Position numbers and translations under genes: made by a program
The notes under the pieces: model-generated
Database searches by the model: none
Told to the model about the DNA's origin: nothing
Seen by the model: the letters and a program-made list of their open reading frames with translations, nothing else
Shown here: positions 34,625 to 43,992 of the stretch, piece after piece
Position numbering within the stretch: the stretch's first letter is position 1
How the letters are laid out: the number at the start of each line of letters is the position of its first letter
Assembly: GCA_937889535.1 (NCBI GenBank)
Contig: CALBZW010000008.1
Span: forward strand, 1-64,000
Reading direction: 5' to 3'
Source: an uncultured Candidatus Saccharibacteria bacterium
Lineage (GTDB): Bacteria > Patescibacteriota > Saccharimonadia > Saccharimonadales > Saccharimonadaceae
DNA length: 64,000 nt

Positions 34625-35499
34625 TGGCGGAAGCTAAGGTTGAGGCGGCGACGAGCAAGAGATCGAAAATCTCGAAGGCGCAACAGTTGACGATGTTGGA
34701 AGTGTTGATTGCTTCGCTGGTATTTGGGGCGTGTGCAGTGCTGTCGATTTTCTTGATTAAGTATATTAATTTTAATACAAAGATTATTTCGGCGAAGAGT
34801 CAGGCGATTACGGATTATGACCAGTCGCTCAGGAATGTTGGGGTTTGTGTCGATACAGACAAAAACGGCAGGTTGAGTAATGAGGAGTTAGAGAATTGTA
34901 ACTCGAATGAAGTGTCACTGAATAGTGTGACTAATAGTTTAAGATATAAAGTGTTGATGCAAATGGCGCAGAATACTGATTTGGAATCGGTAGCGCGGCA
35001 GCGGAATGAGAAGTGTTATGACGACAAGGGTGAAAAGATTGATTTTAACGAGAAGTATGAGAAGACGACGGATGAGCTAGAAAAGCAGCAATATCTACAG
35101 ATGTCGAAGGTCTGTTCGGCTTTGCGCGTGATTCCGGATGCTTTGCCGGCGCAGAAAAATACAGAGGCCTTGATGGCGAGCTTGAACCAAGTCTTGCTGT
35201 TGACGGGTTGGGAACCGGAGAGGTTGACGCCACGGGATGACGCAGTGGAAAGTCGGATTGAGGGGATTGGTGTGATTCCGGTGACGTTGCAGGTTGAAGG
35301 TGGTACGGATGTTGTGCTAAGAGCGTTGAATAATATTGAGCGGTCAGTGCGGGAGTTTGATATTACGTCAGGAACGATTGAGTGGACGAATTCGGGTCTA
35401 AGTCTAAATGCATTGGCGGATGCGTATTATCTAGAAGATGCTGCGGAAATTGAGAAGACGGTGGTGATTAAGGCAAGTGATAAAACGAGGAGGAAGTAG
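34624..35499 (+). CDS. pilO: PilO-like pilus protein with EF-hand-like loop
   Basis: 291 residues: one membrane helix (about 22-45) and a coiled then globular exterior domain, as in PilO. Soon after the helix, CVDTDKNGRLSNEELENC has the 12-residue EF-hand loop pattern (D-D-N-G-x-E) between two Cys. The next gene carries a very similar loop. Calcium binding is inferred. GVIPVTLQVEGGTDVVLRALNNIERS is typical of the PilO C-terminal ferredoxin-like fold. Confidence 0.8.
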   Translation: MAEAKVEAATSKRSKISKAQQLTMLEVLIASLVFGACAVLSIFLIKYINFNTKIISAKSQAITDYDQSLRNVGVCVDTDKNGRLSNEELENCNSNEVSLNSVTNSLRYKVLMQMAQNTDLESVARQRNEKCYDDKGEKIDFNEKYEKTTDELEKQQYLQMSKVCSALRVIPDALPAQKNTEALMASLNQVLLLTGWEPERLTPRDDAVESRIEGIGVIPVTLQVEGGTDVVLRALNNIERSVREFDITSGTIEWTNSGLSLNALADAYYLEDAAEIEKTVVIKASDKTRRK

Positions 35500-35843
35500 T
35501 GAAACGTTCAGATATTTATAGTTTGATTCTGATTGCGGGGATTGGAACGTTGGCGGCTTTCTTGGCGTGCAATGCCTTGTTGGGTGATCCGAATAAGGCA
35601 AGTGTAGAATTTACGACGGTGAGTACGGTGCTTACGAGCGATTTGGCGGAGCCGAATGAGGAAATTTTTAACGGTACGGCGATTAATCCGACGATTGAAG
35701 TCTATGTAGGCGATTGTGAAGACATTGACCAGAATGGGATGTTGGATAAAGCTGAGTTGATTGCGTGTGGTCGTGAGCAAGCTCCAGATGATGAAGAAGA
35801 TGACGACGAGGGGGAAGATGAGGCTGGTGCTGAGGAGGAGTAG
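35499..35843 (+). CDS. Small pilus-operon protein with EF-hand-like loop
   Basis: 114 residues from GTG overlapping the preceding stop. One N-terminal helix, then about 65 exterior residues with CEDIDQNGMLDKAELIAC, another EF-hand-like loop closed by two Cys, and a very acidic tail (DDEEDDDEGEDE). It sits where pilP is found in other bacteria and may take its place without sequence similarity. Ca2+ binding and a role in pilus alignment are inferred. Confidence 0.7.
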   Translation: MKRSDIYSLILIAGIGTLAAFLACNALLGDPNKASVEFTTVSTVLTSDLAEPNEEIFNGTAINPTIEVYVGDCEDIDQNGMLDKAELIACGREQAPDDEEDDDEGEDEAGAEEE

Positions 35844-35845
35844 GC

Positions 35846-37609
35846 GTGGCACTGCTAACGAAGGATGGGCTGGATCGAGTAATACAACTTCTCGTTAATG
35901 AGGGGTTGGTTGATGCGACTGCGGTAGCACAGGTGCAGGCTGAGGTCGTGCAGACGAAACAGCCGCTGGTGGCGACGTTGAGCTCGAAGGGGGTGATTAC
36001 GGATGAGATGTTGGCGCATGCGACGGCGGTCGTGATGGGGGTGCCATATGTTGATTTGTTGGGGGTGGAGATGGATCAGCAGGTATTGGCGTTGTTGCCG
36101 TTTGAGGTGGCGCAACGGAGCATGGTAGTGCCGTTGGGCGAGAGCAACGGGCAGCTGGTTGTGGCGATGCTCGACGTGGGAAATATCCAGTCGGTGGATT
36201 ATCTGTCGACTTTGACGGGGCGACCAGTACGAGCGGTGATGGCGTCGAATGGGGGGATTCAGGCGGTATTGAAGCAATACCGAGGTGACTTTACAGGTGT
36301 TAAGCAAGCCGTTAAGGTTACGAATCAAGAAGTCGAGCAAAGGGCGAATAGTAATGTTAAGACGATTACGCAAGACTCGCCGATTTCTAAGGCATTAACG
36401 AGTATTTTGGACTTTGCCGTGAAGAGTAAGGCGAGTGATGTGCATATTGAGCCGCTGGAGAATAGTTTGGTGATTCGCTGTCGGATTGATGGTGTGCTCA
36501 GGCGGGTAATGGAGTTGCCGAAGGCGATTGAGCCGGCGTTAGTGTCGCGGATTAAGATTTTGTCGAATTTGAAGATTGATGAACACCGAATTCCGCAGGA
36601 TGGGCAGTTTGCGGTTTTGGTGGGGGATAAAGAAGTGGATCTTCGTATTGCAATTAGCCCGGTGGTGTGGGGGGAGCAGGTGGTGATTCGCTTGTTGGAT
36701 AAGACTGGAACGAGTATGGATATTGAGGGGATGGGGATGACTGGGCGAGCGCTCCGAGCAGTGATGGAGGGGATTAGTCGACCAAATGGAATGATTTTGA
36801 CGTCTGGTCCGACGGGTTCGGGTAAAAGTACGACGTTGTATGCGTTGATCAAGAAGATTAAGAGCGAGAAAATTAATATTGTGACGCTGGAGGACCCGGT
36901 CGAGTATAAGATGGATGGGGTGAATCAGATTCAGGTGAATGTGGATGCAGGGTTGACGTTTGCGTCGGGGCTGAGGAGCATTTTGCGCCAGGATCCGGAC
37001 GTGGTAATGGTGGGGGAGATTCGCGATTCAGAGACGGCGAATTTGGCGGTGCAGGCGAGTCTGACGGGGCATTTGGTATTCTCAACGCTACACACGAACT
37101 CGGCGGCGGGGATTTTGCCGAGGTTACTGGATATGGGGATTGAGCCGTTCTTGTTGGCAAGTACGCTAAATACTGTGATTGGGCAGAGGTTGGTGCGGCG
37201 AGTGGCGCAGAAGCGGACGACGTTCCAGAGTAATGAGATGCAGACGGAAGAGGTGAATAAGGTGGTGGGGGATTTGCTGCCGAAGACGCAGGAGGATGTG
37301 GCGATGGTAAGTGAGGACTTGGGCTATGCAGGTTTGCCGGTCGGTGGGCAGAGTAGTTATACACTGGTGAAAGGTGTTGATGATCAAGATTCGCCTGGCG
37401 GATATGCTGGTCGAGCTGGGTTGTATGAGGCGATTGATGTGGATGAGGATATTCAGAAGTTAATCGTGTCGCATGCGACATCGGCGGAAGTAATGCGGGT
37501 TGCAAAAGAGAAGGGGACGGTGACGATGCGACAGGATGGGATTTTGAAAGCGCTGTCAGGGGTGACGACGATTGAGGAAGTGAATCGGGTGGCGAGTGAT
37601 TTGGCGTAG
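35846..37609 (+). CDS. pilB: Type IV pilus extension ATPase PilB
   Basis: 587 residues (GTG start, AGGAGG upstream). An N-terminal GspE/MshE-like domain (about 1-150), then the hexameric ATPase: GPTGSGKSTTLYAL (Walker A), LEDPVEYKMDGVNQIQV (Asp box), LRQDPDVVMVGEIRD (Walker B) and LHTNSAAG (His box). The usual tetracysteine zinc site is absent; in its place is an insert of about 55 residues (GDLLPKTQED...GGYAGRAGLYE). Powers pilus extension together with PilC. Confidence 0.96.
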   Translation: MALLTKDGLDRVIQLLVNEGLVDATAVAQVQAEVVQTKQPLVATLSSKGVITDEMLAHATAVVMGVPYVDLLGVEMDQQVLALLPFEVAQRSMVVPLGESNGQLVVAMLDVGNIQSVDYLSTLTGRPVRAVMASNGGIQAVLKQYRGDFTGVKQAVKVTNQEVEQRANSNVKTITQDSPISKALTSILDFAVKSKASDVHIEPLENSLVIRCRIDGVLRRVMELPKAIEPALVSRIKILSNLKIDEHRIPQDGQFAVLVGDKEVDLRIAISPVVWGEQVVIRLLDKTGTSMDIEGMGMTGRALRAVMEGISRPNGMILTSGPTGSGKSTTLYALIKKIKSEKINIVTLEDPVEYKMDGVNQIQVNVDAGLTFASGLRSILRQDPDVVMVGEIRDSETANLAVQASLTGHLVFSTLHTNSAAGILPRLLDMGIEPFLLASTLNTVIGQRLVRRVAQKRTTFQSNEMQTEEVNKVVGDLLPKTQEDVAMVSEDLGYAGLPVGGQSSYTLVKGVDDQDSPGGYAGRAGLYEAIDVDEDIQKLIVSHATSAEVMRVAKEKGTVTMRQDGILKALSGVTTIEEVNRVASDLA

Positions 37610-37645
37610 TTGGTGTCTTATAATCTCCTAACTCAGTGTTCGTAG

Positions 37646-37816
37646 ATTACCTTAGACTAGTTCTTGGCTTTGGAGCTTCGCGCTAGGATGAGGGTTTGAG
37701 TTTTGCCTGACGGTCGCAAGAGTTCCACGGACGTAACCGTGCTGACTCTTGCTAAAACTCAAACCCTCATCTTTGGCTTAGCTCTTTTATATTCCAGAAA
37801 GTATAGCTAGAGTAAT
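37646..37816. repeat. Long palindromic element D
   Basis: A 171-bp palindrome in the gap between pilB and pilT. Inner arms TGAGGGTTTGAGTTTT pair almost perfectly with AAAACTCAAACCCTCA; the apical stem is ACGG/CCGT inside AGTTCC...GCTGACT. Outer arms are less perfect than in B or C. Confidence 0.9.
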
Positions 37817-37908
37817 ATAGTTTGCTTAATTAAGGATTATAAAACACCAAGCTATCTCTGTTGAGATGAGATTGAACTTGTACACCGTGTACAAGTTGGA
37901 ATTTACCA
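37817..37908 (+). repeat. Cassette 5' leader, nearly identical to 10290-10377
   Basis: AATTAAGG, AAAACACCAAGCTATCTCTG, TTGAACTTGTACACC and TGTACAAGTTGGAATTTACC. The conserved leader ends exactly where the variable cassette begins. Confidence 0.8.
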
Positions 37909-38112
37909 CTTACTTTTGTCCGTAGCGGATATATCTATCCGTCAAGTGGCGCTGGTTATGTTGGTGGTAGTGGATATGGCTGGTCGCGTACTGCGGGGTC
38001 ATCGGCCAATGCATACCATTTAAGTTTATATCCTACTAGCGTTAGTTTTTCCACTAATGATGGACGCTACCATGGTTTCCCCCTCCGCTGCCTCTACCCA
38101 GGTAGTGCCTAA
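37909..38112 (+). pseudogene. FISUMP C-terminal cassette 11 (class II ends, no start codon)
   Basis: 67 codons plus TAA, easy to miss because CTTACTTTTGTC replaces the usual TTGGCTTTTGTC, so no start codon exists. It reads LTFVRSGY, GGSGYGWSRTA, NAYHLSL, VSFS, GFPLRCLYPGSA. The lack of any start supports the view that these are not expressed in place. Tail-to-tail with cassette 12. Confidence 0.75.
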
Positions 38113-38130
38113 TGGAGGAAAGAGGAAGTA

Positions 38131-38347
38131 CGGCAGCGGAGGGGACGGCCATTGAAACGTACGACACCGACCGATAGGTATACTCCTACAAGATTTGAAT
38201 TAAAAATATAGGCATGAGTAGATGAGTTAGAGGTGCGAGTTTGAAGTGAAGCTTCGTTGATGGCGCTGTTAACACTGCCGTCAGCTACGCTAACATACCC
38301 ACTACGGACAAAAGCCAATGGTAGCTGTACTATGGTGGTGGCGCCGG
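38131..38347 (-). pseudogene. FISUMP C-terminal cassette 12 (class I ends)
   Basis: Class I flank at 38319-38347, LAFVRSGY, a divergent core (INEASLQTRTS, HAYIFN, VYLS) and GRPLRC. It meets cassette 11 tail to tail through a spacer (about 38092-38130) identical to the one between cassettes 17 and 18. Confidence 0.75.
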
Positions 38348-38383
38348 TGGTACCGACATTATAGGTAAAATGTAGTTTTTGAT

Positions 38384-38648
38384 TGAATTTATACTTGCTA
38401 AAAATTTTGATTTTATGCTAATCTGGCTGCAGGGCGGCATAACTTTGGTAAAAAGCATCAGTAAGTTATATATGGGGAAGAGGAGAAAGGAGGTCTTTAT
38501 GGAGATTAAGTTTCAGATCTGGCGCTTTGCGTTTCAGTTTACCTTGTTCAAAATAAAAATTACCGTCGTTCGCAAACGCAAGCGGCGGTAAACCTCACGT
38601 AATCCCATTCTCTCAAACTAAAAGGGTATTGTCAAGACCTTGCCGCCC
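38384..38648 (+). repeat. Small-ORF element B4
   Basis: Promoter-like motif (38384-38425), GCAGGGCGGCA (38429-38439), small ORF with strong SD site, stop-containing hairpin, and TTGCCGCCC (38640-38648), complementary to the first box. Located between cassette 12 and pilT. Confidence 0.7.
38499..38591 (+). CDS. Small basic peptide of element B4 (30 aa)
   Basis: Starts MEIKFQIWRFAF and ends KITVVRKRKRR, with AAAGGAGG 6 nt upstream: the best ribosome site of the family. A hydrophobic-aromatic first half and a strongly basic end would suit membrane or nucleic-acid binding. The stop lies in the hairpin TTACCGTCG...GGCGGTAA. Confidence 0.5.
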   Translation: MEIKFQIWRFAFQFTLFKIKITVVRKRKRR

Positions 38649-38794
38649 GTTGCTGGCTGTGTCGCTCAAGGAAGAAAACTACGCCTTCTTCCTGCTCGCT
38701 ATCCTCGCCAGTTCAAAACTCTGTCGCTCTATTATCGTGAGCATTTTTTGGATTTTGGGGTGGCGATTGATAGTGTTTATGGTATAATGGGGTC

Positions 38795-40321
38795 ATGGAT
38801 AATAGTGGGCCTACAAGAACAAATACGAATGATATGAAATCGCCTTTTGCGCCGGTGGATATTCCGGATGTAAATAATATTGCAACGTCTTCGACACAAA
38901 GTGCGGTGCCGCCGTTGGGTGTGCCGACGGCAGGGAATGGCAGTAATGCTGGTAATGTGACAAAAGCTGGAGTGCCGGGTGAAAACGCTAGTGCTGGGAC
39001 GCAGACTGCAGCGGTGAGTGCACAAAAGCCGGTGAGTGGGGCGAGTCAAGCAGCGCAGCAGGTGCAACAGGCTGAGAAAGCGGCGGGGGTGACGATGGCG
39101 GATATTCCGACGCCAAAAGTAATGCCAGAGAAAGAAGAAAAGAAGGCGGAAGCAAAGCAGAGCACGGCGCAAGCGGCGAAGCCAGTAGAGCAGAGCGAGA
39201 TGGTTGGACATGCCGAAGTGGCGGCGCATGATTTGGTGCAGGAAAGTGAAGTGCCAACGAATGGCGTGACGATTGAGCCGTTACTTGAGGAATGTATCCG
39301 ACACAATTCGAGTGATTTGCATTTGCAGGTGGGTTTGCCGCCGGTATTGCGGGTTGACGGAAGTCTCAGGCCGCTGTCGACTTATGGTGTTTTGGACGAT
39401 GCGACAGTGCAAAGGTTGGTGTTCTCGACGCTGGATGCAGACCAGAAGATGATTCTGATTAAGGATAAAGAGTTTGATTATTCGTTTGCGTATGGTGATT
39501 TAGGGCGGTTCCGCGTTAATGCTTTCCATGAAAAGGGAAATATGGCGGCGGCGTTTCGGTTGATTCCGAATACGATTACGACGATTGATGAACTGGGTTT
39601 GCCGCAGGTGGTGAGTACGTTTGCGGATCATCCGAATGGGTTGGTTTTGGTGACGGGCCCGACGGGTTCGGGTAAAAGTACGACGCTGGCGGCATTGATT
39701 GATAAGATTAATACCGAGCGGGCGGAGCATATTATTACGATTGAAGACCCGATTGAGTTTACACACCAGTCGAAGCGGAGTGTGGTGGCGCAGCGTGAGG
39801 TGCATTACGACACGTTTAGTTTTGCGGCGGCGCTTCGGAGTATTTTGCGTGAAGACCCGGATGTGGTGTTGATTGGTGAGATGCGCGATCTGGAGACAAT
39901 TCAGGCGGCGATTACGGTGGCGGAGACGGGACACTTGGTGTTTGCGACGCTACATACGAATAGTGCGGCACAGTCGATAGATAGGATGATTGATGTTTTT
40001 CCGGCGCACCAACAGCCACAGGTGCGGTCGCAGCTGGCGAATATTTTGGTGGGGATTTGTAGTCAGAGGTTAGTGCCGGCGCTTACTGGTGGACGGGTTG
40101 CAGTGACGGAGATTATGGTAACAAACTCGGCAGTACGGAGTATTATCCGTGAGGGGAAGACGCATCAGCTCGATATGACGATTCAGACTGGTATGAGCCA
40201 GGGGATGCAGACGATGGATCGGGAATTGGCGAAGTTTGTGCGTGCTGGTACGATTAGTTATGATGTGGCGCGCGGGTATGCGGTAGATGTAGCGGAATTT
40301 GATAGGTTGGCGAGGGGCTAG
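38795..40321 (+). CDS. pilT: Type IV pilus retraction ATPase PilT
   Basis: 508 residues, 150 more than usual because of a disordered Ala/Gln/Pro-rich N-terminal extension. The motor shows GPTGSGKSTTLAALIDKIN, IEDPIEFTHQSKRSVVAQREV, LREDPDVVLIGEMRD and the AIRNLIRE-like RSIIREGKTHQL of true PilT. Retraction drives twitching and DNA uptake, which would feed homologous recombination. TATAAT lies about 10 nt before the ATG (leaderless). Confidence 0.95.
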   Translation: MDNSGPTRTNTNDMKSPFAPVDIPDVNNIATSSTQSAVPPLGVPTAGNGSNAGNVTKAGVPGENASAGTQTAAVSAQKPVSGASQAAQQVQQAEKAAGVTMADIPTPKVMPEKEEKKAEAKQSTAQAAKPVEQSEMVGHAEVAAHDLVQESEVPTNGVTIEPLLEECIRHNSSDLHLQVGLPPVLRVDGSLRPLSTYGVLDDATVQRLVFSTLDADQKMILIKDKEFDYSFAYGDLGRFRVNAFHEKGNMAAAFRLIPNTITTIDELGLPQVVSTFADHPNGLVLVTGPTGSGKSTTLAALIDKINTERAEHIITIEDPIEFTHQSKRSVVAQREVHYDTFSFAAALRSILREDPDVVLIGEMRDLETIQAAITVAETGHLVFATLHTNSAAQSIDRMIDVFPAHQQPQVRSQLANILVGICSQRLVPALTGGRVAVTEIMVTNSAVRSIIREGKTHQLDMTIQTGMSQGMQTMDRELAKFVRAGTISYDVARGYAVDVAEFDRLARG

Positions 40322-40323
40322 CA

Positions 40324-41532
40324 GTGCGCAGGTATAAATACAAGGCCAAGGATAAAAAGACGGGAAAACTTGTCAATGGTAGCGTGCAGGCAGAAAATGA
40401 GCGTGCAGCAGGGAAGATTTTAGTCGAACAGGGGTATATACCACAGAAATTGACAGAGGATGAGGCGGGAGGACTGTTTTCGAAGTTTACGAACAAGGTG
40501 AGCTCGAAGCAACGGATTATCTTTACGCGGCAGTTTGCGACATTGATTGGTGCGGGTTTGCCGTTGTCGGCGAGTCTTCGGATGGTGGCAGAGCAGACAG
40601 AAGATAAACCAACGCGAGCGATGATTGAAGATGTGCTGGCGCAAGTAGAGGGCGGTAAGACTTTACACGCGGCGTTTTCGCAGTATCCGGAAGTGTTTAA
40701 TAAAGTTTACTTGTCGCTAGTGGCGGCAGGTGAGGCTTCGGGTACGTTGGATGTGTCGTTGAAGCGGTTGGCGGATCAGCAGGAAAAAGATGCGAGTATG
40801 ATTTCGAAGATTCGTGGTGCAATGACTTATCCAGCGATCGTGTTGTTCGTGATTGTTGTGGTGATTATCTTCATGATGGTGGCGGTGGTGCCGCAGGTGG
40901 AGAATTTGTATAAGGACGTCGGAGAGCCTTTGCCGGTGGCTACGTCGATTTTAGTGGCAATTTCGAATTTCGTGTTGAATTTTTGGTGGTTTATTCTGAT
41001 TTTGATAGGGATTGCGGTGTGGTTTTTTGTGCAGTTCCGCAAGACGGATGTGGGGCAGAAATGGTTGGCGCAGTTTAAGCTGAATGTGCCGGTGTTTAAG
41101 GGATTGTTCCAGCGGTTGTATAATGCGCGATTTGCGCGGACGGCGCAGATGTTGCTCTCGGCGGGGGTGCCGATGTTGGAAGCGATGGGAATTGCTGGGG
41201 AAGCGATGAATAACTTGGTGCTTGAGGGGGAAATTACGGAAGCGGCAGCGATGGTGCGGAGCGGTAAACCTTTGAGCGTTGCGCTAAAGGACAAACCGTA
41301 TATTCTGCCGTTGGTACCGCAGATGGCGGCGACGGGTGAGCAGTCGGGGAAGATTGATGAGATGCTAGGGAAAGCTGCGAAGGTGTATGAAGATGAGCTT
41401 GACGAACGAATCGCGGCGATTAGTACGATGATTGAGCCGATTTTGATGGTAGTGCTGGCGCTTGTTGCTGGTGGTATCGTGGCGGCGGTGTTGTTCCCAA
41501 TCTACAGTTTGGTGAGCAAGATTGGAACGTAA
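40324..41532 (+). CDS. pilC: Type IV pilus inner-membrane platform protein PilC
   Basis: 402 residues (GTG, 2 nt after pilT). Two GspF domains (about 60-190 and 265-390) with RQFATLIGAGLPLSASLRM and ARTAQMLLSAGVPMLEAM, and three membrane helices. It couples PilB/PilT rotation to pilin insertion or removal. Operonic with pilT. Confidence 0.96.
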   Translation: MRRYKYKAKDKKTGKLVNGSVQAENERAAGKILVEQGYIPQKLTEDEAGGLFSKFTNKVSSKQRIIFTRQFATLIGAGLPLSASLRMVAEQTEDKPTRAMIEDVLAQVEGGKTLHAAFSQYPEVFNKVYLSLVAAGEASGTLDVSLKRLADQQEKDASMISKIRGAMTYPAIVLFVIVVVIIFMMVAVVPQVENLYKDVGEPLPVATSILVAISNFVLNFWWFILILIGIAVWFFVQFRKTDVGQKWLAQFKLNVPVFKGLFQRLYNARFARTAQMLLSAGVPMLEAMGIAGEAMNNLVLEGEITEAAAMVRSGKPLSVALKDKPYILPLVPQMAATGEQSGKIDEMLGKAAKVYEDELDERIAAISTMIEPILMVVLALVAGGIVAAVLFPIYSLVSKIGT

Positions 41533-41611
41533 AAGCGGTTGTGTTTTGTCAGGGGAGTGTTATAATAGGTTTGAGAATTAAAAAGTCGTTCACAAAAAGA
41601 AAGGAAATAAA

Positions 41612-42217
41612 GTGGCAACTACACGTAAAAGTACAACTAAAATGAGGGGTGGAGACCTAGGTGGTTTTACTATCATTGAAGTCGTGTTGGTACTCGCGAT
41701 TGCGGGCTTAATCTTCTTGATGGTATTTATTGCGCTTCCGGCATTGCAGAGAAGCCAGCGTGATACCCAGCGGAAGAATGATATGTCGGCGTTGGCAAGT
41801 CAGATAACACAATATCAGTCGAATAACAACGGTAAGTTGCCGACAGCAGGGAATGTTCAGGCGTATGATGAAACTGCAGTGACAAATGGAATGGAAAACT
41901 GGGCTTGTGGTTCGACCAATAAGAATTCGGCGAAGTGTTTGATTCGTAATTACATGAATGCTAGCGGCGCATCAGAGAATACATACAAGGATCCAGATGG
42001 CTGGATGTATGGTTTGACGATTGTCGATAATAAGGATGGTAGCTTCGAGACGCCAACGGATAACTTCGGTACTGGCAAAAATCAGTACATGATTTACTTG
42101 GTTACGCATGCAAAGTGTGGTGAAGAAGAGAGTGTCGTGAAGTCTGAGAATGCTCGTGATTATGCAATTACGTATAAACTTGAAGGTTCTGGTACGTATT
42201 GTAATGACAATAGCTAG
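41612..42217 (+). CDS. Type IV major pilin or pilin-like protein
   Basis: 201 residues from GTG with AAAGGAA upstream. A 17-residue basic leader ends at GG before FTIIEVVLVLAIAGLIFLMVFIALPALQ, the prepilin cleavage site and alpha-1 helix with Glu5. The globular part has four Cys (about CGSTNKNSAKC and two near the end), suiting two disulfides. Own promoter region (TATAAT about 41562) and strong terminator, so it is expressed apart from pilC, likely at a high level. Confidence 0.93.
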   Translation: MATTRKSTTKMRGGDLGGFTIIEVVLVLAIAGLIFLMVFIALPALQRSQRDTQRKNDMSALASQITQYQSNNNGKLPTAGNVQAYDETAVTNGMENWACGSTNKNSAKCLIRNYMNASGASENTYKDPDGWMYGLTIVDNKDGSFETPTDNFGTGKNQYMIYLVTHAKCGEEESVVKSENARDYAITYKLEGSGTYCNDNS

Positions 42218-42235
42218 AAGTTAGCTTGTGCGAAA

Positions 42236-42262
42236 AAACTAGCCCGTGAGGGCTAGTTTTTT
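42236..42262 (+). terminator. Terminator of pilin gene
   Basis: AAACTAGCCC-GTGA-GGGCTAGTTT followed by TTT: one of the strongest terminators here. Confidence 0.9.
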
Positions 42263-42309
42263 GTAGACGCTTGTGTTTATTGTGAATTTTTATTATAATG
42301 AAGTGTGAT

Positions 42310-43173
42310 ATGGTAGATACAATGATTACAACCTTTATTTTGGTGATGATGTTTATTTTGGGGGCGGTGTTTGGGTCGTTTGCATGTTGTCAGGCGTGGC
42401 GCTGGCGATATCATGTGGTAAAGAAGAAGGATTTGGGGCAGTGGTCGGTTTGTATGCATTGCAAAAAACGAATCCAGTGGTATGATAATATTCCAATTGT
42501 GTCATGGTTAGTGCTTAGGGGTAAATGCCGGAATTGTCATAAGGATATTGGGGTGGCGGATTTCTTGTCGGAGATTAGCTTGGCAGTGGCGTTTTTGATG
42601 TTGAGTTGGGCATATTTGTTGCCGATTTTGAATAATTGGACGGTTTTGACGTTGCATCCGGAGTTATTGACGGTGAAGTTGGCGGTGTTTGTCGTGACGC
42701 TAGTGCTTTTGGTAGTGTTGATGGTGTTGGCGGTGTATGATGCGAAGTGGGGGGAGTTGCCGGTAGTTTTGTTGATATTGGCGATTATTATTGGGGCAAT
42801 GGTGTGTGTGTTGCGGTTGAAAGAGTTGAGTTTGACGGATGACGGGAATTTATTGGAGGGAATAATTAATACATTGATTGGGGTGGGGATTTTATCGGGG
42901 ACATGCTATGTGATTTATAAAGGGTCGCACGAAAAGTTGATGGGAGGAGGGGATTGGTTGTTGGCGCTAGCATTGTCGCTTGCGCTGGCGGATTGGTGGT
43001 TATCGCTCTGGACGATTTTCTTGGCGAATTTGCTGGGGGATTTGATTGCGCTTCCGGGGGCACTGAAAACGAAGAATACGAAGGTGCATTTTGGGCCGTT
43101 TTTGGTGGCGGCGTTTGTGATTGTGTTGGTGCTGGGGAATTGTTTGCCGCTGTTGTTGCAGGCGAGTTTTTAG
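42310..43173 (+). CDS. pilD: Prepilin peptidase PilD
   Basis: 287 residues; aspartic membrane protease that cuts prepilin leaders. FGSFACCQAWR resembles the family's N-terminal GSFLNV motif, and CMHCKK...CRNC is the paired-Cys zinc-type site. Eight helices; the Asp residues VYDAKWGELP and GGGDWLLALAL fit the catalytic pair. An in-frame ATG at 42298 overlaps the TATAAT (42294-42299), so translation probably begins at 42310 or 42322. Confidence 0.93.
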   Translation: MVDTMITTFILVMMFILGAVFGSFACCQAWRWRYHVVKKKDLGQWSVCMHCKKRIQWYDNIPIVSWLVLRGKCRNCHKDIGVADFLSEISLAVAFLMLSWAYLLPILNNWTVLTLHPELLTVKLAVFVVTLVLLVVLMVLAVYDAKWGELPVVLLILAIIIGAMVCVLRLKELSLTDDGNLLEGIINTLIGVGILSGTCYVIYKGSHEKLMGGGDWLLALALSLALADWWLSLWTIFLANLLGDLIALPGALKTKNTKVHFGPFLVAAFVIVLVLGNCLPLLLQASF

Positions 43174-43208
43174 ACGTACGGTGTTGACTCTTTGCTATAA
43201 TAGTTTAT

Positions 43209-43850
43209 ATGGATAGGCAAGTTAATCTCGAACTTAAAGAGTATATAGCTAAACATATCTTTCCTGAATACACTAAAAATGATTCTGGCCACCAGCTTAG
43301 CCATATTGAGTACGTTATTCGCCGTAGTTTTCAATTTGCTTCTAGTCTTAACGATATTAATCCTAATATTGTCTATACGGTTGCTGCTTATCATGACATT
43401 GGCCATCATGTCGATCCGAAACATCATGAGATTGTTTCAAGCAAAATTTTTCGCAATGATACTACAATTCAAGCCTTCTTTACGGACGCTGAGCGCCGTC
43501 TAATTTCTGAAGCTATCGAGGATCATCGCTCCTTGCAGGATTGCCCGCCTCGCAGTATTTATGGGAAAATTATCACCTCGGCTGATGTTATGATAGATAT
43601 TGACGATATGCTCCGTCGTACATATGCTTATAGATTGCGTAATTATCCTGACTCCAATATCGAAGAAATTATTGCCGATTCCCGAAATCATCTCATAGAA
43701 AAATATGGTGAATCCGGTTACGCTCGTAATAAAATGTATTTTGATGATCCAGAGTTTGATAACGCTCTTACGAACTTACAAAATTTAATCAAAGATTCTG
43801 AGGTCTTTCGTAAACGATATATTGAAGTCAATCACATTTTATCTTGTTGA
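43209..43850 (+). CDS. HD-domain phosphohydrolase
   Basis: 213 residues. H-LSHIEYV, YHDIGHHVDPKHHE and ITSADVMIDID provide the H...HD...D metal set of the HD superfamily (nucleotide or cyclic-nucleotide hydrolysis). Codon use is AT-rich (many T-ending codons) compared with the GC-ending codons of its neighbours, a hint of recent transfer. TATAAT lies about 8 nt upstream of the ATG. It is next to the NDT-like gene 44245, with only cassette 13 between. Confidence 0.85.
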   Translation: MDRQVNLELKEYIAKHIFPEYTKNDSGHQLSHIEYVIRRSFQFASSLNDINPNIVYTVAAYHDIGHHVDPKHHEIVSSKIFRNDTTIQAFFTDAERRLISEAIEDHRSLQDCPPRSIYGKIITSADVMIDIDDMLRRTYAYRLRNYPDSNIEEIIADSRNHLIEKYGESGYARNKMYFDDPEFDNALTNLQNLIKDSEVFRKRYIEVNHILSC

Positions 43851-43992
43851 TATACTCTTATTGAAGAGACATTCAGGAAGATTAGTGCTTCTATTGGGCG
43901 TCCTTTTCTCCAAATCGTCTACTGACGTGGTCTCCAGCACTATACGGTTTCGGTCTCGTCTGCTTGTATTGTTGGGTACTACCTGGTTAGAG

